From Saccharicrinis sp963663905 (GTDB lineage: Bacteria > Bacteroidota > Bacteroidia > Bacteroidales > Marinilabiliaceae), in assembly GCA_963663905.2 (NCBI GenBank), contig OY760657.1:4154001-4218000 (forward strand): a stretch of 64,000 bases of DNA. The letters are read 5' to 3'. Position numbers and translations under genes: made by a program. Below, one piece after another: positions 10,587 through 18,780 of this stretch; the first letter of the stretch is position 1; each line of letters opens with the position of its first letter. The notes under the pieces were generated by a model. The model was not told the origin of the DNA, ran no database searches, and saw only the letters and a list, made by a program, of their open reading frames with translations.

Positions 10587-11945
10587 CTAATGGTATTTTG
10601 CATACAATTTAATGAACCTTAAATGTAACAGCACACTACCAAGTAACAAACCGGACAAATATCCGGTCCAGATTCCAATTGCACCCATTTTAAAAACAAA
10701 TGCACAAACATAACTTATGGGCAAAGCAATTAATATCCATCCTACAAATGCAATTACAGAAGGTGCCTTCACATCCTGAAGTCCTCTAAGGATTCCTAAC
10801 CAGGTTACCTGAAGACCATCAAAAATCTGAAAAATACCAGCTATAATCATTAATTGAGCAGCAATAAATACAACTTCATCATTATCTACAAATAATTTCG
10901 GTAAAGTATGACGAAGCACAACAAACATTATCCCATTAAAAATCATAAACAAAACTACTTTATGAATTATAGCATAGGCTGAATACTTCAGGTTTTTAAA
11001 ATCATTTGCTCCAAAATAATTACTTACCTTAATTGTTGCAGCTGAAGATAACCCTACTGACATCATATAAGTAAGACTTGCCATTGATAATACAATTTGA
11101 TGAGCTGCCAATGCATTTTTACTTATCCACCCCATCATTATTGTACCCATACTAAAGGTAAACACCTCATTAATCATCTGACTTCCTATAGGAAAACCAA
11201 CTTTTATCACTTTCAATACCTTTCCTAGCTGAATATTAGATCGACCAAAAGCTTTTTTATAACTTTTAAAAAACTCAAGTTTGATAAAGGCCCATACAAA
11301 AACCAATGCCATAAAAAGTCGGGAAATAAAAGTAGCGTAACCTGCTCCATCAATCCCTAAAGCAGGAAAGCCTAATTTTCCAAATATGAGTATATAGTTT
11401 AAAACAATATTTAATCCATTAGCTATAAGGGTAATCACCATAGCTATCCGGGTATTTGCCACACCTTCAGCAAACTGCTTGAATACCATAAACAGGCAAA
11501 ATGGCAATATTGATACCACCTGAGTATTATAATATGTTTTGGCTTTTAATATCACATCCTTTTCCTGTCCCATCATTGGCATTAACAAGCCAATAAAATA
11601 CATGAGCAACATTAAAATAAATGCAAAAACAAGATTCGCAACAAGTCCCTGTTTTAGCCAATCTCCACACATATCTCTTTCTCCGGCACCAAAAGATTTT
11701 CCGACCAAAGGGGTTAACCCATAGGCTAAACCTATAGAAAAAACCAACCCAAGTATAAAAAGTCCATTTGCAAATGACACAGCAGCTAATTCCGTAGCAT
11801 TTATCTGACCAACCATAATAGTATCAGATAGCCCAACAATCATCTGTCCTGCCTGAGCAAACACAACTGGCAATGCTAATTTTATATTAGGAATATAATG
11901 TGGCTTGTAATTTTGATAATATGATTTAAGAAAAAACTTTTTCAT
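10587..11945 (-). CDS. MATE family multidrug/Na+ efflux transporter (NorM-like)
   Basis: 452 residues with about twelve hydrophobic segments arranged as two related halves. The first half starts LALPVVFAQAGQMIVGLSDTIMVGQ, broken here as LALPVVFAQAGQMI and SDTIMVG, the classic MATE opening. The second half has the matching VGFPIGSQMINEVFTF region near 245. Such proteins export cationic drugs or metabolites in exchange for Na+ or H+; the substrate cannot be read from sequence. It lies 41 nt after trmN6 on the same strand and may be the tail of that operon. Confidence 0.92.
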   Translation of the reverse strand: MKKFFLKSYYQNYKPHYIPNIKLALPVVFAQAGQMIVGLSDTIMVGQINATELAAVSFANGLFILGLVFSIGLAYGLTPLVGKSFGAGERDMCGDWLKQGLVANLVFAFILMLLMYFIGLLMPMMGQEKDVILKAKTYYNTQVVSILPFCLFMVFKQFAEGVANTRIAMVITLIANGLNIVLNYILIFGKLGFPALGIDGAGYATFISRLFMALVFVWAFIKLEFFKSYKKAFGRSNIQLGKVLKVIKVGFPIGSQMINEVFTFSMGTIMMGWISKNALAAHQIVLSMASLTYMMSVGLSSAATIKVSNYFGANDFKNLKYSAYAIIHKVVLFMIFNGIMFVVLRHTLPKLFVDNDEVVFIAAQLMIIAGIFQIFDGLQVTWLGILRGLQDVKAPSVIAFVGWILIALPISYVCAFVFKMGAIGIWTGYLSGLLLGSVLLHLRFIKLYAKYH

Positions 11946-11986
11946 GCACTACAATAGTATATATACAAACTACTTCCTTTTGAAAC

Positions 11987-12703
11987 TTAAAATTTGATAT
12001 AGAAATCCCCGGTTAACTTTTTATAGTTTTCGGAATACCCATGTCTACCAAATTCCTCTACAATAATTATATCCTCAACGCAAGGCTTTTTCACTTTAGC
12101 AAATTCCATCAGAACTCTCTTTTCCATTTTTGATGGCGTTGGCTTAACTCTTAAAACTCTAACTAAATACAAATAAAAATCTTTAGCAATAGTTACAAAT
12201 TGCTCCATTGAGTCATAAGGCAACACAACACTAAAAACACCTTCTTCATTTAATAATTTATTTGCTCCTTCAATAAGATCTTCAAAACTTAATGAATCAG
12301 TATGTCTTGCCAAGCTCTTTTGTTGACAATTATTTTTTAATGAATTATTAAAAAACGGAGGATTACTTATTATTAAATCATATTTCCTATCACTAATTCC
12401 AGTGTAATGTTGAAAGTAATCATGAATCACGTTAATTCTATCACACCATAGAGAATTCTGTATATTTTTTTCGGCCTGAAGACATGCATTTGCATCAATT
12501 TCCAGAGCATCAATTTGAGCAACTGTATTTCTTTGCGCACACATTAGTGCAATCAGTCCGGTACCTGTTCCAACATCCAGAATTGACTTTGCGTCATTAC
12601 ATTCTGCCCACGCCCCCAAAAGAACACCATCTGTACCAACCTTCATCCCTGCCAGATCTTGCTCTATAGTAAATTGCTTAAATTGAAAATATGAATTTGC
12701 CAT
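11987..12703 (-). CDS. trmN6: tRNA1(Val) A37 N6-methyltransferase (TrmN6/YfiC)
   Basis: A 238-residue SAM-dependent methyltransferase that methylates A37 next to the anticodon of tRNA-Val. The N-terminal FQFKQFTIEQDLAGMKVGTD block is family-specific. The SAM-binding loop is DVGTGTG (43-49), and the catalytic NPPF motif (114-117) marks an exocyclic-amine methyltransferase. The length matches the family. Its start is 2 nt from the stop of the upstream DUF2400 gene, so the two are probably translated together. Confidence 0.92.
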   Translation of the reverse strand: MANSYFQFKQFTIEQDLAGMKVGTDGVLLGAWAECNDAKSILDVGTGTGLIALMCAQRNTVAQIDALEIDANACLQAEKNIQNSLWCDRINVIHDYFQHYTGISDRKYDLIISNPPFFNNSLKNNCQQKSLARHTDSLSFEDLIEGANKLLNEEGVFSVVLPYDSMEQFVTIAKDFYLYLVRVLRVKPTPSKMEKRVLMEFAKVKKPCVEDIIIVEEFGRHGYSENYKKLTGDFYIKF

Positions 12704-12705
12704 AA

Positions 12706-13467
12706 TTAAAACTTCTCAAATACACCCAGTCCAAACAAGGCATAATCATATTTTATTGGATCATTTTTATCAAATTCCTTTAAAACAGAAGTAATTTCTT
12801 CAACAGATTTCCAGTCATTCTGTTTACGAGTTAATATCCCCAGCTTTCTTCCTACATTACCTGTATGAACATCCAAAGGAAGTTGCAGTTCACTCATATT
12901 TATTTTATCCCATATTCCAAAATCAACACCCATCTTATCTTTACGCACCATCCATCGCAAATACATATTCAACCTTTTAGCTGAAGATCCTTTACTTACA
13001 TCTGCAATATGCTTTCCAGTTCTACCCACCTCTCCATTAGAAACAAATACTTTTCTAAAATACTCCAGACTTCCTTTTACGGTCTGAGTATTTTCAAATC
13101 CTTTGGCAAACAAAGATTCCAATCCTCCGTGATTTAAATAAATATTTCGGAGAGAATTAAAAAAATAGATAAGATCCTCTTTTTTAAAAGTTCGATAAAC
13201 AGATTCGCTATTTATCGTAGACCAATCTCCTTCTTTTATATACAAGTAAGGTTCATAATCCATCCATTCCAGGATTTTATTTGCACTTAATATGATGGAT
13301 TTTCTTTGCCCCCATGATAAGGTTGCTGCAATAAATCCAGCAATCTCAATATCTTCTTTATGATTAAATTTTTTGGGTATTGATATAGGATCTGATTCTA
13401 TAAATGAAGGTCCATTAAATTGCAAAACTTTCTCATCTAAGAAATCTTTAACCTCAAGTAATTCCAT
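12706..13467 (-). CDS. DUF2400 / TIGR02757 family protein
   Basis: 253 residues of a conserved Bacteroidota and proteobacterial family of unknown function. The typical block DPISIPKKF..KEDIEIAGFIAATLSWGQR is at about 25-56, and LPLDVHTGNVGRKLG is near 196-210. The His and Asp in the latter resemble the helix-hairpin region of DNA glycosylase-like proteins, but I make no functional claim from that. It is cytoplasmic. It lies in a tight run with lolD (10-nt gap) and trmN6 (2-nt gap). Confidence 0.85.
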   Translation of the reverse strand: MELLEVKDFLDEKVLQFNGPSFIESDPISIPKKFNHKEDIEIAGFIAATLSWGQRKSIILSANKILEWMDYEPYLYIKEGDWSTINSESVYRTFKKEDLIYFFNSLRNIYLNHGGLESLFAKGFENTQTVKGSLEYFRKVFVSNGEVGRTGKHIADVSKGSSAKRLNMYLRWMVRKDKMGVDFGIWDKINMSELQLPLDVHTGNVGRKLGILTRKQNDWKSVEEITSVLKEFDKNDPIKYDYALFGLGVFEKF

Positions 13468-13477
13468 TAAATATTAT

Positions 13478-14128
13478 TTATAGAATATTTCCATCTTTCA
13501 TCTTAATCTCTCTATCACTTAAATGAGCCAAATGAAGATCATGAGTAACAATCACGAAGGTTTGATTAAACTCATCCCTTAGCCTGAAGAATAACTTATG
13601 AAGCTCTTCCTGATTCTGTGAATCCAAACTACCTGTTGGTTCATCAGCAAATACAACAAGTGGATCATTAATCAAAGCCCTTGCAATGGCAATACGCTGC
13701 TTTTCGCCTCCACTTAATTCAGCAGGCTTATGAGATTCTCTATCATTCAGATTTAAGAACTTTAATATTTCACGAGCTTTATTTTCGCTAGCTGATTTTT
13801 TTTTACCCGCAATTAAAGCTGGCAAAATTATATTTTCAATAGCAGTAAACTCAGGCAATAACTGATGAAATTGAAACACAAAACCAATATTCTCATTACG
13901 AAAACGAGCTAACTCTTTTTCTTTTAATCTCTGAATTTGAGTATCATTAATCACGACACTCCCGGTATTTGGTTTATCCAGAGTACCTAATATCTGCAAA
14001 AGCGTAGTCTTACCGGCACCGCTTGGTCCCACTATAGAAACTACTTCACCTTTATTAATTGTTAGATCAACTCCTTTTAAGACTCTTAGATCTCCGAATT
14101 GTTTTTCTATTCCTTGAGCAGATATCAT
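13478..14128 (-). CDS. LolD-like ABC transporter ATP-binding protein
   Basis: 216 residues with a complete set of ABC motifs: Walker A GPSGAGKT (34-41), Q-loop VFQ (Q86), signature LSGGE (138-142), Walker B VVFADEP (158-164), D-loop SLDS and H-loop VTHD. The sequence resembles LolD/MacB-type ATPases that power lipoprotein release or mechanotransmission. No permease is adjacent, so its partner (LolC/E-like) must be elsewhere. It is a useful contrast with the degenerate ATPase at 21239. Confidence 0.9.
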   Translation of the reverse strand: MISAQGIEKQFGDLRVLKGVDLTINKGEVVSIVGPSGAGKTTLLQILGTLDKPNTGSVVINDTQIQRLKEKELARFRNENIGFVFQFHQLLPEFTAIENIILPALIAGKKKSASENKAREILKFLNLNDRESHKPAELSGGEKQRIAIARALINDPLVVFADEPTGSLDSQNQEELHKLFFRLRDEFNQTFVIVTHDLHLAHLSDREIKMKDGNIL

Positions 14129-14137
14129 TATTAATAT

Positions 14138-15073
14138 TTATTTGGTAAATAATAAAACCATGTAGACAATATATACAGAAAAGAATATCACTCCTTTGAA
14201 ACGAGAAAGATGTCCATGTTTTAAAGGTAACATTGACAGCAGTAATAATACGGAAATTCCCATCATCCATAATATATCTACAGAAACTAAATCATGTGAT
14301 ATTTTTATTGTTTTTAAAGATGAAGTAATTCCCAATATGCCTAATAAATTAAATATATTAGAACCTATTATATTTCCAATAGATATATCAGTTTCTTTTT
14401 TTACAGCAGCCATTACAGAAGTAGCTAATTCAGGAACACTCGTTCCAAAAGCAACAACAGAAATACCTATTACACGTTCACTTATATTAAAACCAGTAGC
14501 AACAGTAACTGCACCTTTAACAAGCAATTCTGAACCAAAATATAGTCCTACAGCTGAAAGCACAAGTAATCCAACTGTATTATAAATTTTCATCGTAGGT
14601 TTCTCTATAACTTCTTCGGATCGTCCCATCTGCTTACGTGAATTTATAACAGAGTAACCCAGATAAATTAATATCAAACTCACAAAGATTAATCCTTCTA
14701 CAAACTGAAGTTTATAATTCAGAGCAAATACATAAAATAAAATAGAAGCGCCCATCATTACTGACCAATCGAATAAAATAGATTTTTTGCGGACTTTAAT
14801 AGGTAATATTATAGAAACAAGTCCAAGAACCAGTGCTATGTTTGCAATATTTGAGCCCACTACATTACCAACTGAGATATCAGGTACACCATCAAACACA
14901 GCATTTAAACTAACAATTAATTCCGGAGCTGAAGTACCAAATGCAACAACAGTTATTCCCACAACTAAAGTTGACACTTTAAAATATCTGGCTAACTGCA
15001 CACTTGATTTAACCAACCAATCTCCACTAAAAAAAAGCAGGACAAAACCTGCTAGTAACATTAAAAATCCCAT
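14138..15073 (-). CDS. CaCA-family Na+/Ca2+ antiporter (YrbG-like)
   Basis: A 311-residue inner-membrane exchanger with about ten transmembrane helices and two inverted alpha repeats. Each repeat carries the ion-binding motif: AFGTSAPELIVS (44-55) and AFGTSVPELATS (about 200-212). NVVGSNIANI and NIIGSNIFNL follow at the matching places. The glutamates in GTSxPE are the conserved ion ligands. It is in a same-strand run with tatA upstream (38 nt) and lolD downstream (9 nt). Confidence 0.93.
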   Translation of the reverse strand: MGFLMLLAGFVLLFFSGDWLVKSSVQLARYFKVSTLVVGITVVAFGTSAPELIVSLNAVFDGVPDISVGNVVGSNIANIALVLGLVSIILPIKVRKKSILFDWSVMMGASILFYVFALNYKLQFVEGLIFVSLILIYLGYSVINSRKQMGRSEEVIEKPTMKIYNTVGLLVLSAVGLYFGSELLVKGAVTVATGFNISERVIGISVVAFGTSVPELATSVMAAVKKETDISIGNIIGSNIFNLLGILGITSSLKTIKISHDLVSVDILWMMGISVLLLLSMLPLKHGHLSRFKGVIFFSVYIVYMVLLFTK

Positions 15074-15111
15074 ATAATGTATCTTTATTCTCTTTTCAAA
15101 ACATTCTGCTT

Positions 15112-15474
15112 CTATAAATTTTCAGAACTTATATTATTACCTTTTGATTTATCCTTCGCATCTTTTTCAAGCCTGCTTTCATTATCTACATTATCCATAT
15201 AAGGTTTCATCGAATCTTCCTCTGTCAAAGATTGTCTTACATCTTTCACATGTGCTTCTATATCTCTTTTACTTTCTTCTAAATCCCTTTTAAAATCTTC
15301 AGCCTCCACTTTCAGCTCTCTTTTAATTTCGTCAGTTGCTTTCTGAAACTCACGTAATCCCTTACCTAACATACGAGCAAAATCCGGAATCTTATCTGCT
15401 CCAAACAATAGTAAAACAGCAAGAAATACCAATATAATTTCGGAACCACCCATACCTAAAAATGAAAAATACAT
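15112..15474 (-). CDS. tatA: TatA/TatE-type twin-arginine translocase subunit
   Basis: 120 residues: one N-terminal membrane helix (about 9-25, SEIILVFLAVLLLFG), the conserved hinge phenylalanine-glycine region, an amphipathic helix (DKIPDFARMLGKGLREFQKA), and a long charged, coiled-coil-like tail that is longer than in E. coli TatA. It forms the channel for folded proteins with RR signal peptides. No tatC is next to it. A -7 box TATCTTTG lies at 15506-15499, 25 nt before the ATG, so it has its own promoter downstream of the secDF terminator. Confidence 0.92.
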   Translation of the reverse strand: MYFSFLGMGGSEIILVFLAVLLLFGADKIPDFARMLGKGLREFQKATDEIKRELKVEAEDFKRDLEESKRDIEAHVKDVRQSLTEEDSMKPYMDNVDNESRLEKDAKDKSKGNNISSENL

Positions 15475-15516
15475 AAAACAATTACTTCAATATCATTCAA
15501 AGATAACAAAAACAAA

Positions 15517-15548
15517 ACACCCTTTAAACTCAAAGGTTTAAAGGGTGT
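15517..15548 (-). terminator. intrinsic terminator after secDF
   Basis: A perfect 13-bp stem (ACACCCTTTAAAC at 15517-15529 with GTTTAAAGGGTGT at 15536-15548) and a 6-nt loop. On the minus strand it is followed by TTTTGTTTTTG. It separates secDF from the tatA promoter. Confidence 0.88.
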
Positions 15549-15572
15549 CAAAAAATATCTTAATTAAAAAGC

Positions 15573-18560
15573 TTATTTCTTCGCTTTTCTTTTAGCTCTA
15601 CCATCAATTACAGAGAAAGCGATTGGAGTTGCAATAAATAATGATGAATATGTACCAACAACAACACCAATTAATAATGCAAACACGAATCCTTGAATTG
15701 TTTCACCACCAAATAAGAAGATTACAAGTAATACAACAAAAGTAGTTAATGATGTATTTACTGTACGACTAATAGTTGAGTTCAATGCTGAATCAACAAC
15801 AGAATTTCTATCTCTTTTAGGATGTAACCCTAAATATTCTCTGATACGGTCAAATACAACCACAGTATCATTAATTGAATATCCAATTACAGTTAGAATA
15901 GCTGCAATAAATGCCTGGTCAATTTCAAGACTAAATGGTACTACTTTATATAATAAAGAGAACACACCTAACACAACCAATACATCATGTACCAATGCTA
16001 ACAATGCACCTAAACCATACTCCCAATTACGGAAACGAATTAAGATATAAAGGAATATTACAAGTAATGAGAATGCAATTGAGTAATATGCTTTAGTTTT
16101 GATATCTGTTGCAATTGTAGGTCCAACCTTTTGCGAACTCATTCTATAATCACTTACAAAATCATCAAAGCTAACATTTGCTCCTAAATATGATTTTAAT
16201 CCATTATATAGTTTTTGCTCAATTGCGTTATCAACATCCTCACCAGCTTCATCAACCATGTAGTTTGTTGCCACTCTAACCTGATTATCACCCCCGAAAG
16301 TTTTCACTTCAACATGAGCCCCTTCAAATTCATCAGCTAAAGACTTTTGAATATCTGTAGCAGAAACGTCATCCTGGAAACGAACTACGTAAGTTCTACC
16401 TCCAGAAAAATCAATACCAGACTTTAAACCTTGAGTTGCTAAAGATCCAATCCCAAATAAGATAACAACACCTGAGATAATATAGAATAAGTTTCTCTTC
16501 TCTAAAAACTTCACTTTAGTATTTTTCATAAATCCTAAAGTAAGAGAGTTACCAAACTTGATATCAGAGTTTTTATTCAACATTCTTTCAAAAATCAATC
16601 TTGTAATAAAGATTGCAGAGAAGAATGAAGTAGCAATACCAATCATTAAAGTAGTAGCAAAACCTTTAATTGGTCCTGTACCGAATAAGAATAAAATTAA
16701 ACCAGTAAGGAAAGTTGTTACGTTTGAGTCAATAATTGCTGAAAATGCATTTTTATAACCATCAGTAACCGCAAGTTTAACTCCTTTTCCAGCAGATAAC
16801 TCTTCCCTGATACGTTCATAAATAAGTACGTTCGCATCCACCGACATACCAATTGTTAAAACAATACCGGCAATACCAGGAAGTGTTAACACAGCTCCAA
16901 AAGAAGCTAAAACACCTAAAATAAAGAACATATTAGCCAATAGCGCTAAATCCGATACTGCTCCAGCTTTAAAACCATAATAAAATATCATGTAAGCAAG
17001 TACCACAAGGAAAGCCCAGGCAAATGACGACAATCCAGAATTTACAGCTTCCTGACCAAGTGAAGGTCCAACCACTGTATCTTCAACAATTCTTGCAGGA
17101 GCAGGTAGTTTACCTGACTTAAGAATGTTAGCTAAATCCTCTGCCTCTTTTGCATCAAAGTCACCAGTAATAGAACTGCTTCCTCCACTAATTTCAGTAT
17201 TAACAGTTGGATAACTATATACGTAACCATCTAAAACAACAGCTACACTTTTACCAATATTTGCTTTTGTTAATCGAGCCCATACATTAGCCCCCTCTGC
17301 ATTCATTCTCATGCTAACTTCATATCCTCCCTGACTGGTAACAGATTTGCTAGCATTTGTAATTACATCACCTTCAAGAGGAGCTCTTCCATCATGAGTA
17401 GATACTTTAATAGCAATTAACTCATAAATTTCCTGCTTACTCATAGTTCCATCTTCCAACTCTCTCTGAGGAAGAGGTTTAACTCCCCACATGAATTTTA
17501 CATTCTTAGGAAACAAAGCTTTTACCTGATCCATCTGTAAATAAGCATTTACTTTTGATGTATCTTGTACTAAAGCATATCCAACAAGTGGTCCTTTTTG
17601 ACGTTGTGAAGGTTGTAATACTGAGAATAATGATTTTTGAGACTGTTGAGATAAAGAATCTACTTTAGTACTATCAGATTCAATAGCACTTAGAAGACCT
17701 TCTGCACCATCCTTAGATTCAGCAATTTCTTTTACAGCTGTATCTTCTGAAGGCTCTTCAGTTTTAGTTAAAGCTTCTTTTGCTTTTTCAATCTCAACAA
17801 CTTTATTATTTGCAGCAATTAAATTACTTACTAATTCAGACAACTCATAAGTTTCCCAAAATTCAAGACTTGCAGTTCCCTGAAGTAATTTACGAACCCT
17901 TTGTGGATCTTTAATACCCGGAAGCTCAACAAGTACACGACCTGCTTTTTCCAGTTTTTGAATATTTGGCTGAGTTACTCCAAAGCGGTCAATACGAGTA
18001 CGTAGAATATTAAACGCATTATCGATTGCACTTTGCGATTCAGTTCTAATTACTTTTAAAACTTCTTCGTTTGAAGTATTATAATCAATTTTTCCTTTTA
18101 ACTCAACAGTATTAAAAATTGCAGCTAAACGAGCTTCAGAATCTAATTCTGTAAAAGCTTTATAGAATAAAGTAATAAAATCTTCTGATGAAGACTTTTC
18201 TTTCTGCTCAGCAATTTGTAAAGCTTCGTTAAAAGTGTTATCTGAATTATAATTAGATAAAGCCTTTAAAATATCAGCAACTTTAACCTCAAGAATAAGG
18301 TTCATACCTCCTTTAAGGTCAAGACCAAAGTTGATTTCTTTTTCTTTACACTCTTTGTACGTGTACTTTCTTCCGAAAAAATTATAAATCGGCTCATTTG
18401 CAACCGAATCCAAATAATTTATTTCAACTTGCGGATCTCCATTTGCTATTTCTTTTGCCTTATTCTCTTCCTGTCTGGTTTGATAAGTAAATATCAACTG
18501 ATATAAACTTACTAAAGCTAGTAGGATGGCAAAAACTCTGATCGCTCCTTTGTTTTGCAT
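15573..18560 (-). CDS. secDF: protein translocase SecDF (fused SecD-SecF)
   Basis: A 995-residue inner-membrane protein that uses the proton gradient to pull secreted proteins after SecYEG. The SecD half (1-about 640) starts with a membrane helix, then GLDLKGGMNLILEV, a large periplasmic domain (with RTRIDRFGVTQPNIQ and VELPGIKDPQR) and six membrane helices. The SecF half (about 690-995) has GIDFSGGRTYVVRF and its own six helices. Fusion into one chain is the usual Bacteroidota form. The SecD periplasmic part contains a low-complexity acidic insertion (about 265-310). It has its own terminator at 15517-15548. Confidence 0.96.
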   Translation of the reverse strand: MQNKGAIRVFAILLALVSLYQLIFTYQTRQEENKAKEIANGDPQVEINYLDSVANEPIYNFFGRKYTYKECKEKEINFGLDLKGGMNLILEVKVADILKALSNYNSDNTFNEALQIAEQKEKSSSEDFITLFYKAFTELDSEARLAAIFNTVELKGKIDYNTSNEEVLKVIRTESQSAIDNAFNILRTRIDRFGVTQPNIQKLEKAGRVLVELPGIKDPQRVRKLLQGTASLEFWETYELSELVSNLIAANNKVVEIEKAKEALTKTEEPSEDTAVKEIAESKDGAEGLLSAIESDSTKVDSLSQQSQKSLFSVLQPSQRQKGPLVGYALVQDTSKVNAYLQMDQVKALFPKNVKFMWGVKPLPQRELEDGTMSKQEIYELIAIKVSTHDGRAPLEGDVITNASKSVTSQGGYEVSMRMNAEGANVWARLTKANIGKSVAVVLDGYVYSYPTVNTEISGGSSSITGDFDAKEAEDLANILKSGKLPAPARIVEDTVVGPSLGQEAVNSGLSSFAWAFLVVLAYMIFYYGFKAGAVSDLALLANMFFILGVLASFGAVLTLPGIAGIVLTIGMSVDANVLIYERIREELSAGKGVKLAVTDGYKNAFSAIIDSNVTTFLTGLILFLFGTGPIKGFATTLMIGIATSFFSAIFITRLIFERMLNKNSDIKFGNSLTLGFMKNTKVKFLEKRNLFYIISGVVILFGIGSLATQGLKSGIDFSGGRTYVVRFQDDVSATDIQKSLADEFEGAHVEVKTFGGDNQVRVATNYMVDEAGEDVDNAIEQKLYNGLKSYLGANVSFDDFVSDYRMSSQKVGPTIATDIKTKAYYSIAFSLLVIFLYILIRFRNWEYGLGALLALVHDVLVVLGVFSLLYKVVPFSLEIDQAFIAAILTVIGYSINDTVVVFDRIREYLGLHPKRDRNSVVDSALNSTISRTVNTSLTTFVVLLVIFLFGGETIQGFVFALLIGVVVGTYSSLFIATPIAFSVIDGRAKRKAKK

Positions 18561-18780
18561 CTGTACTTATGATTTTATTTATTTGTCAATTAAATTTGAT
18601 TTTCTTGAATTGCGCAAATATATTGTTTTTTTTTAGAATAACCAGTGAACTTTAGCATCCAATTGAAAAATCACATTTTCTGTTCAATACTAACACATTA
18701 GGGCAATACAACACAAGCAGACCGCACTTTAGTCCACTAAAACTTATTCTTTTAGCAATCAAAAACTTATAGAATTAAAA

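Noticed and set aside
14067..15077. Frames on both strands across the antiporter gene
   Set aside because: The CaCA frame explains the region with two exact GTSxPE motifs; the others are shadows.
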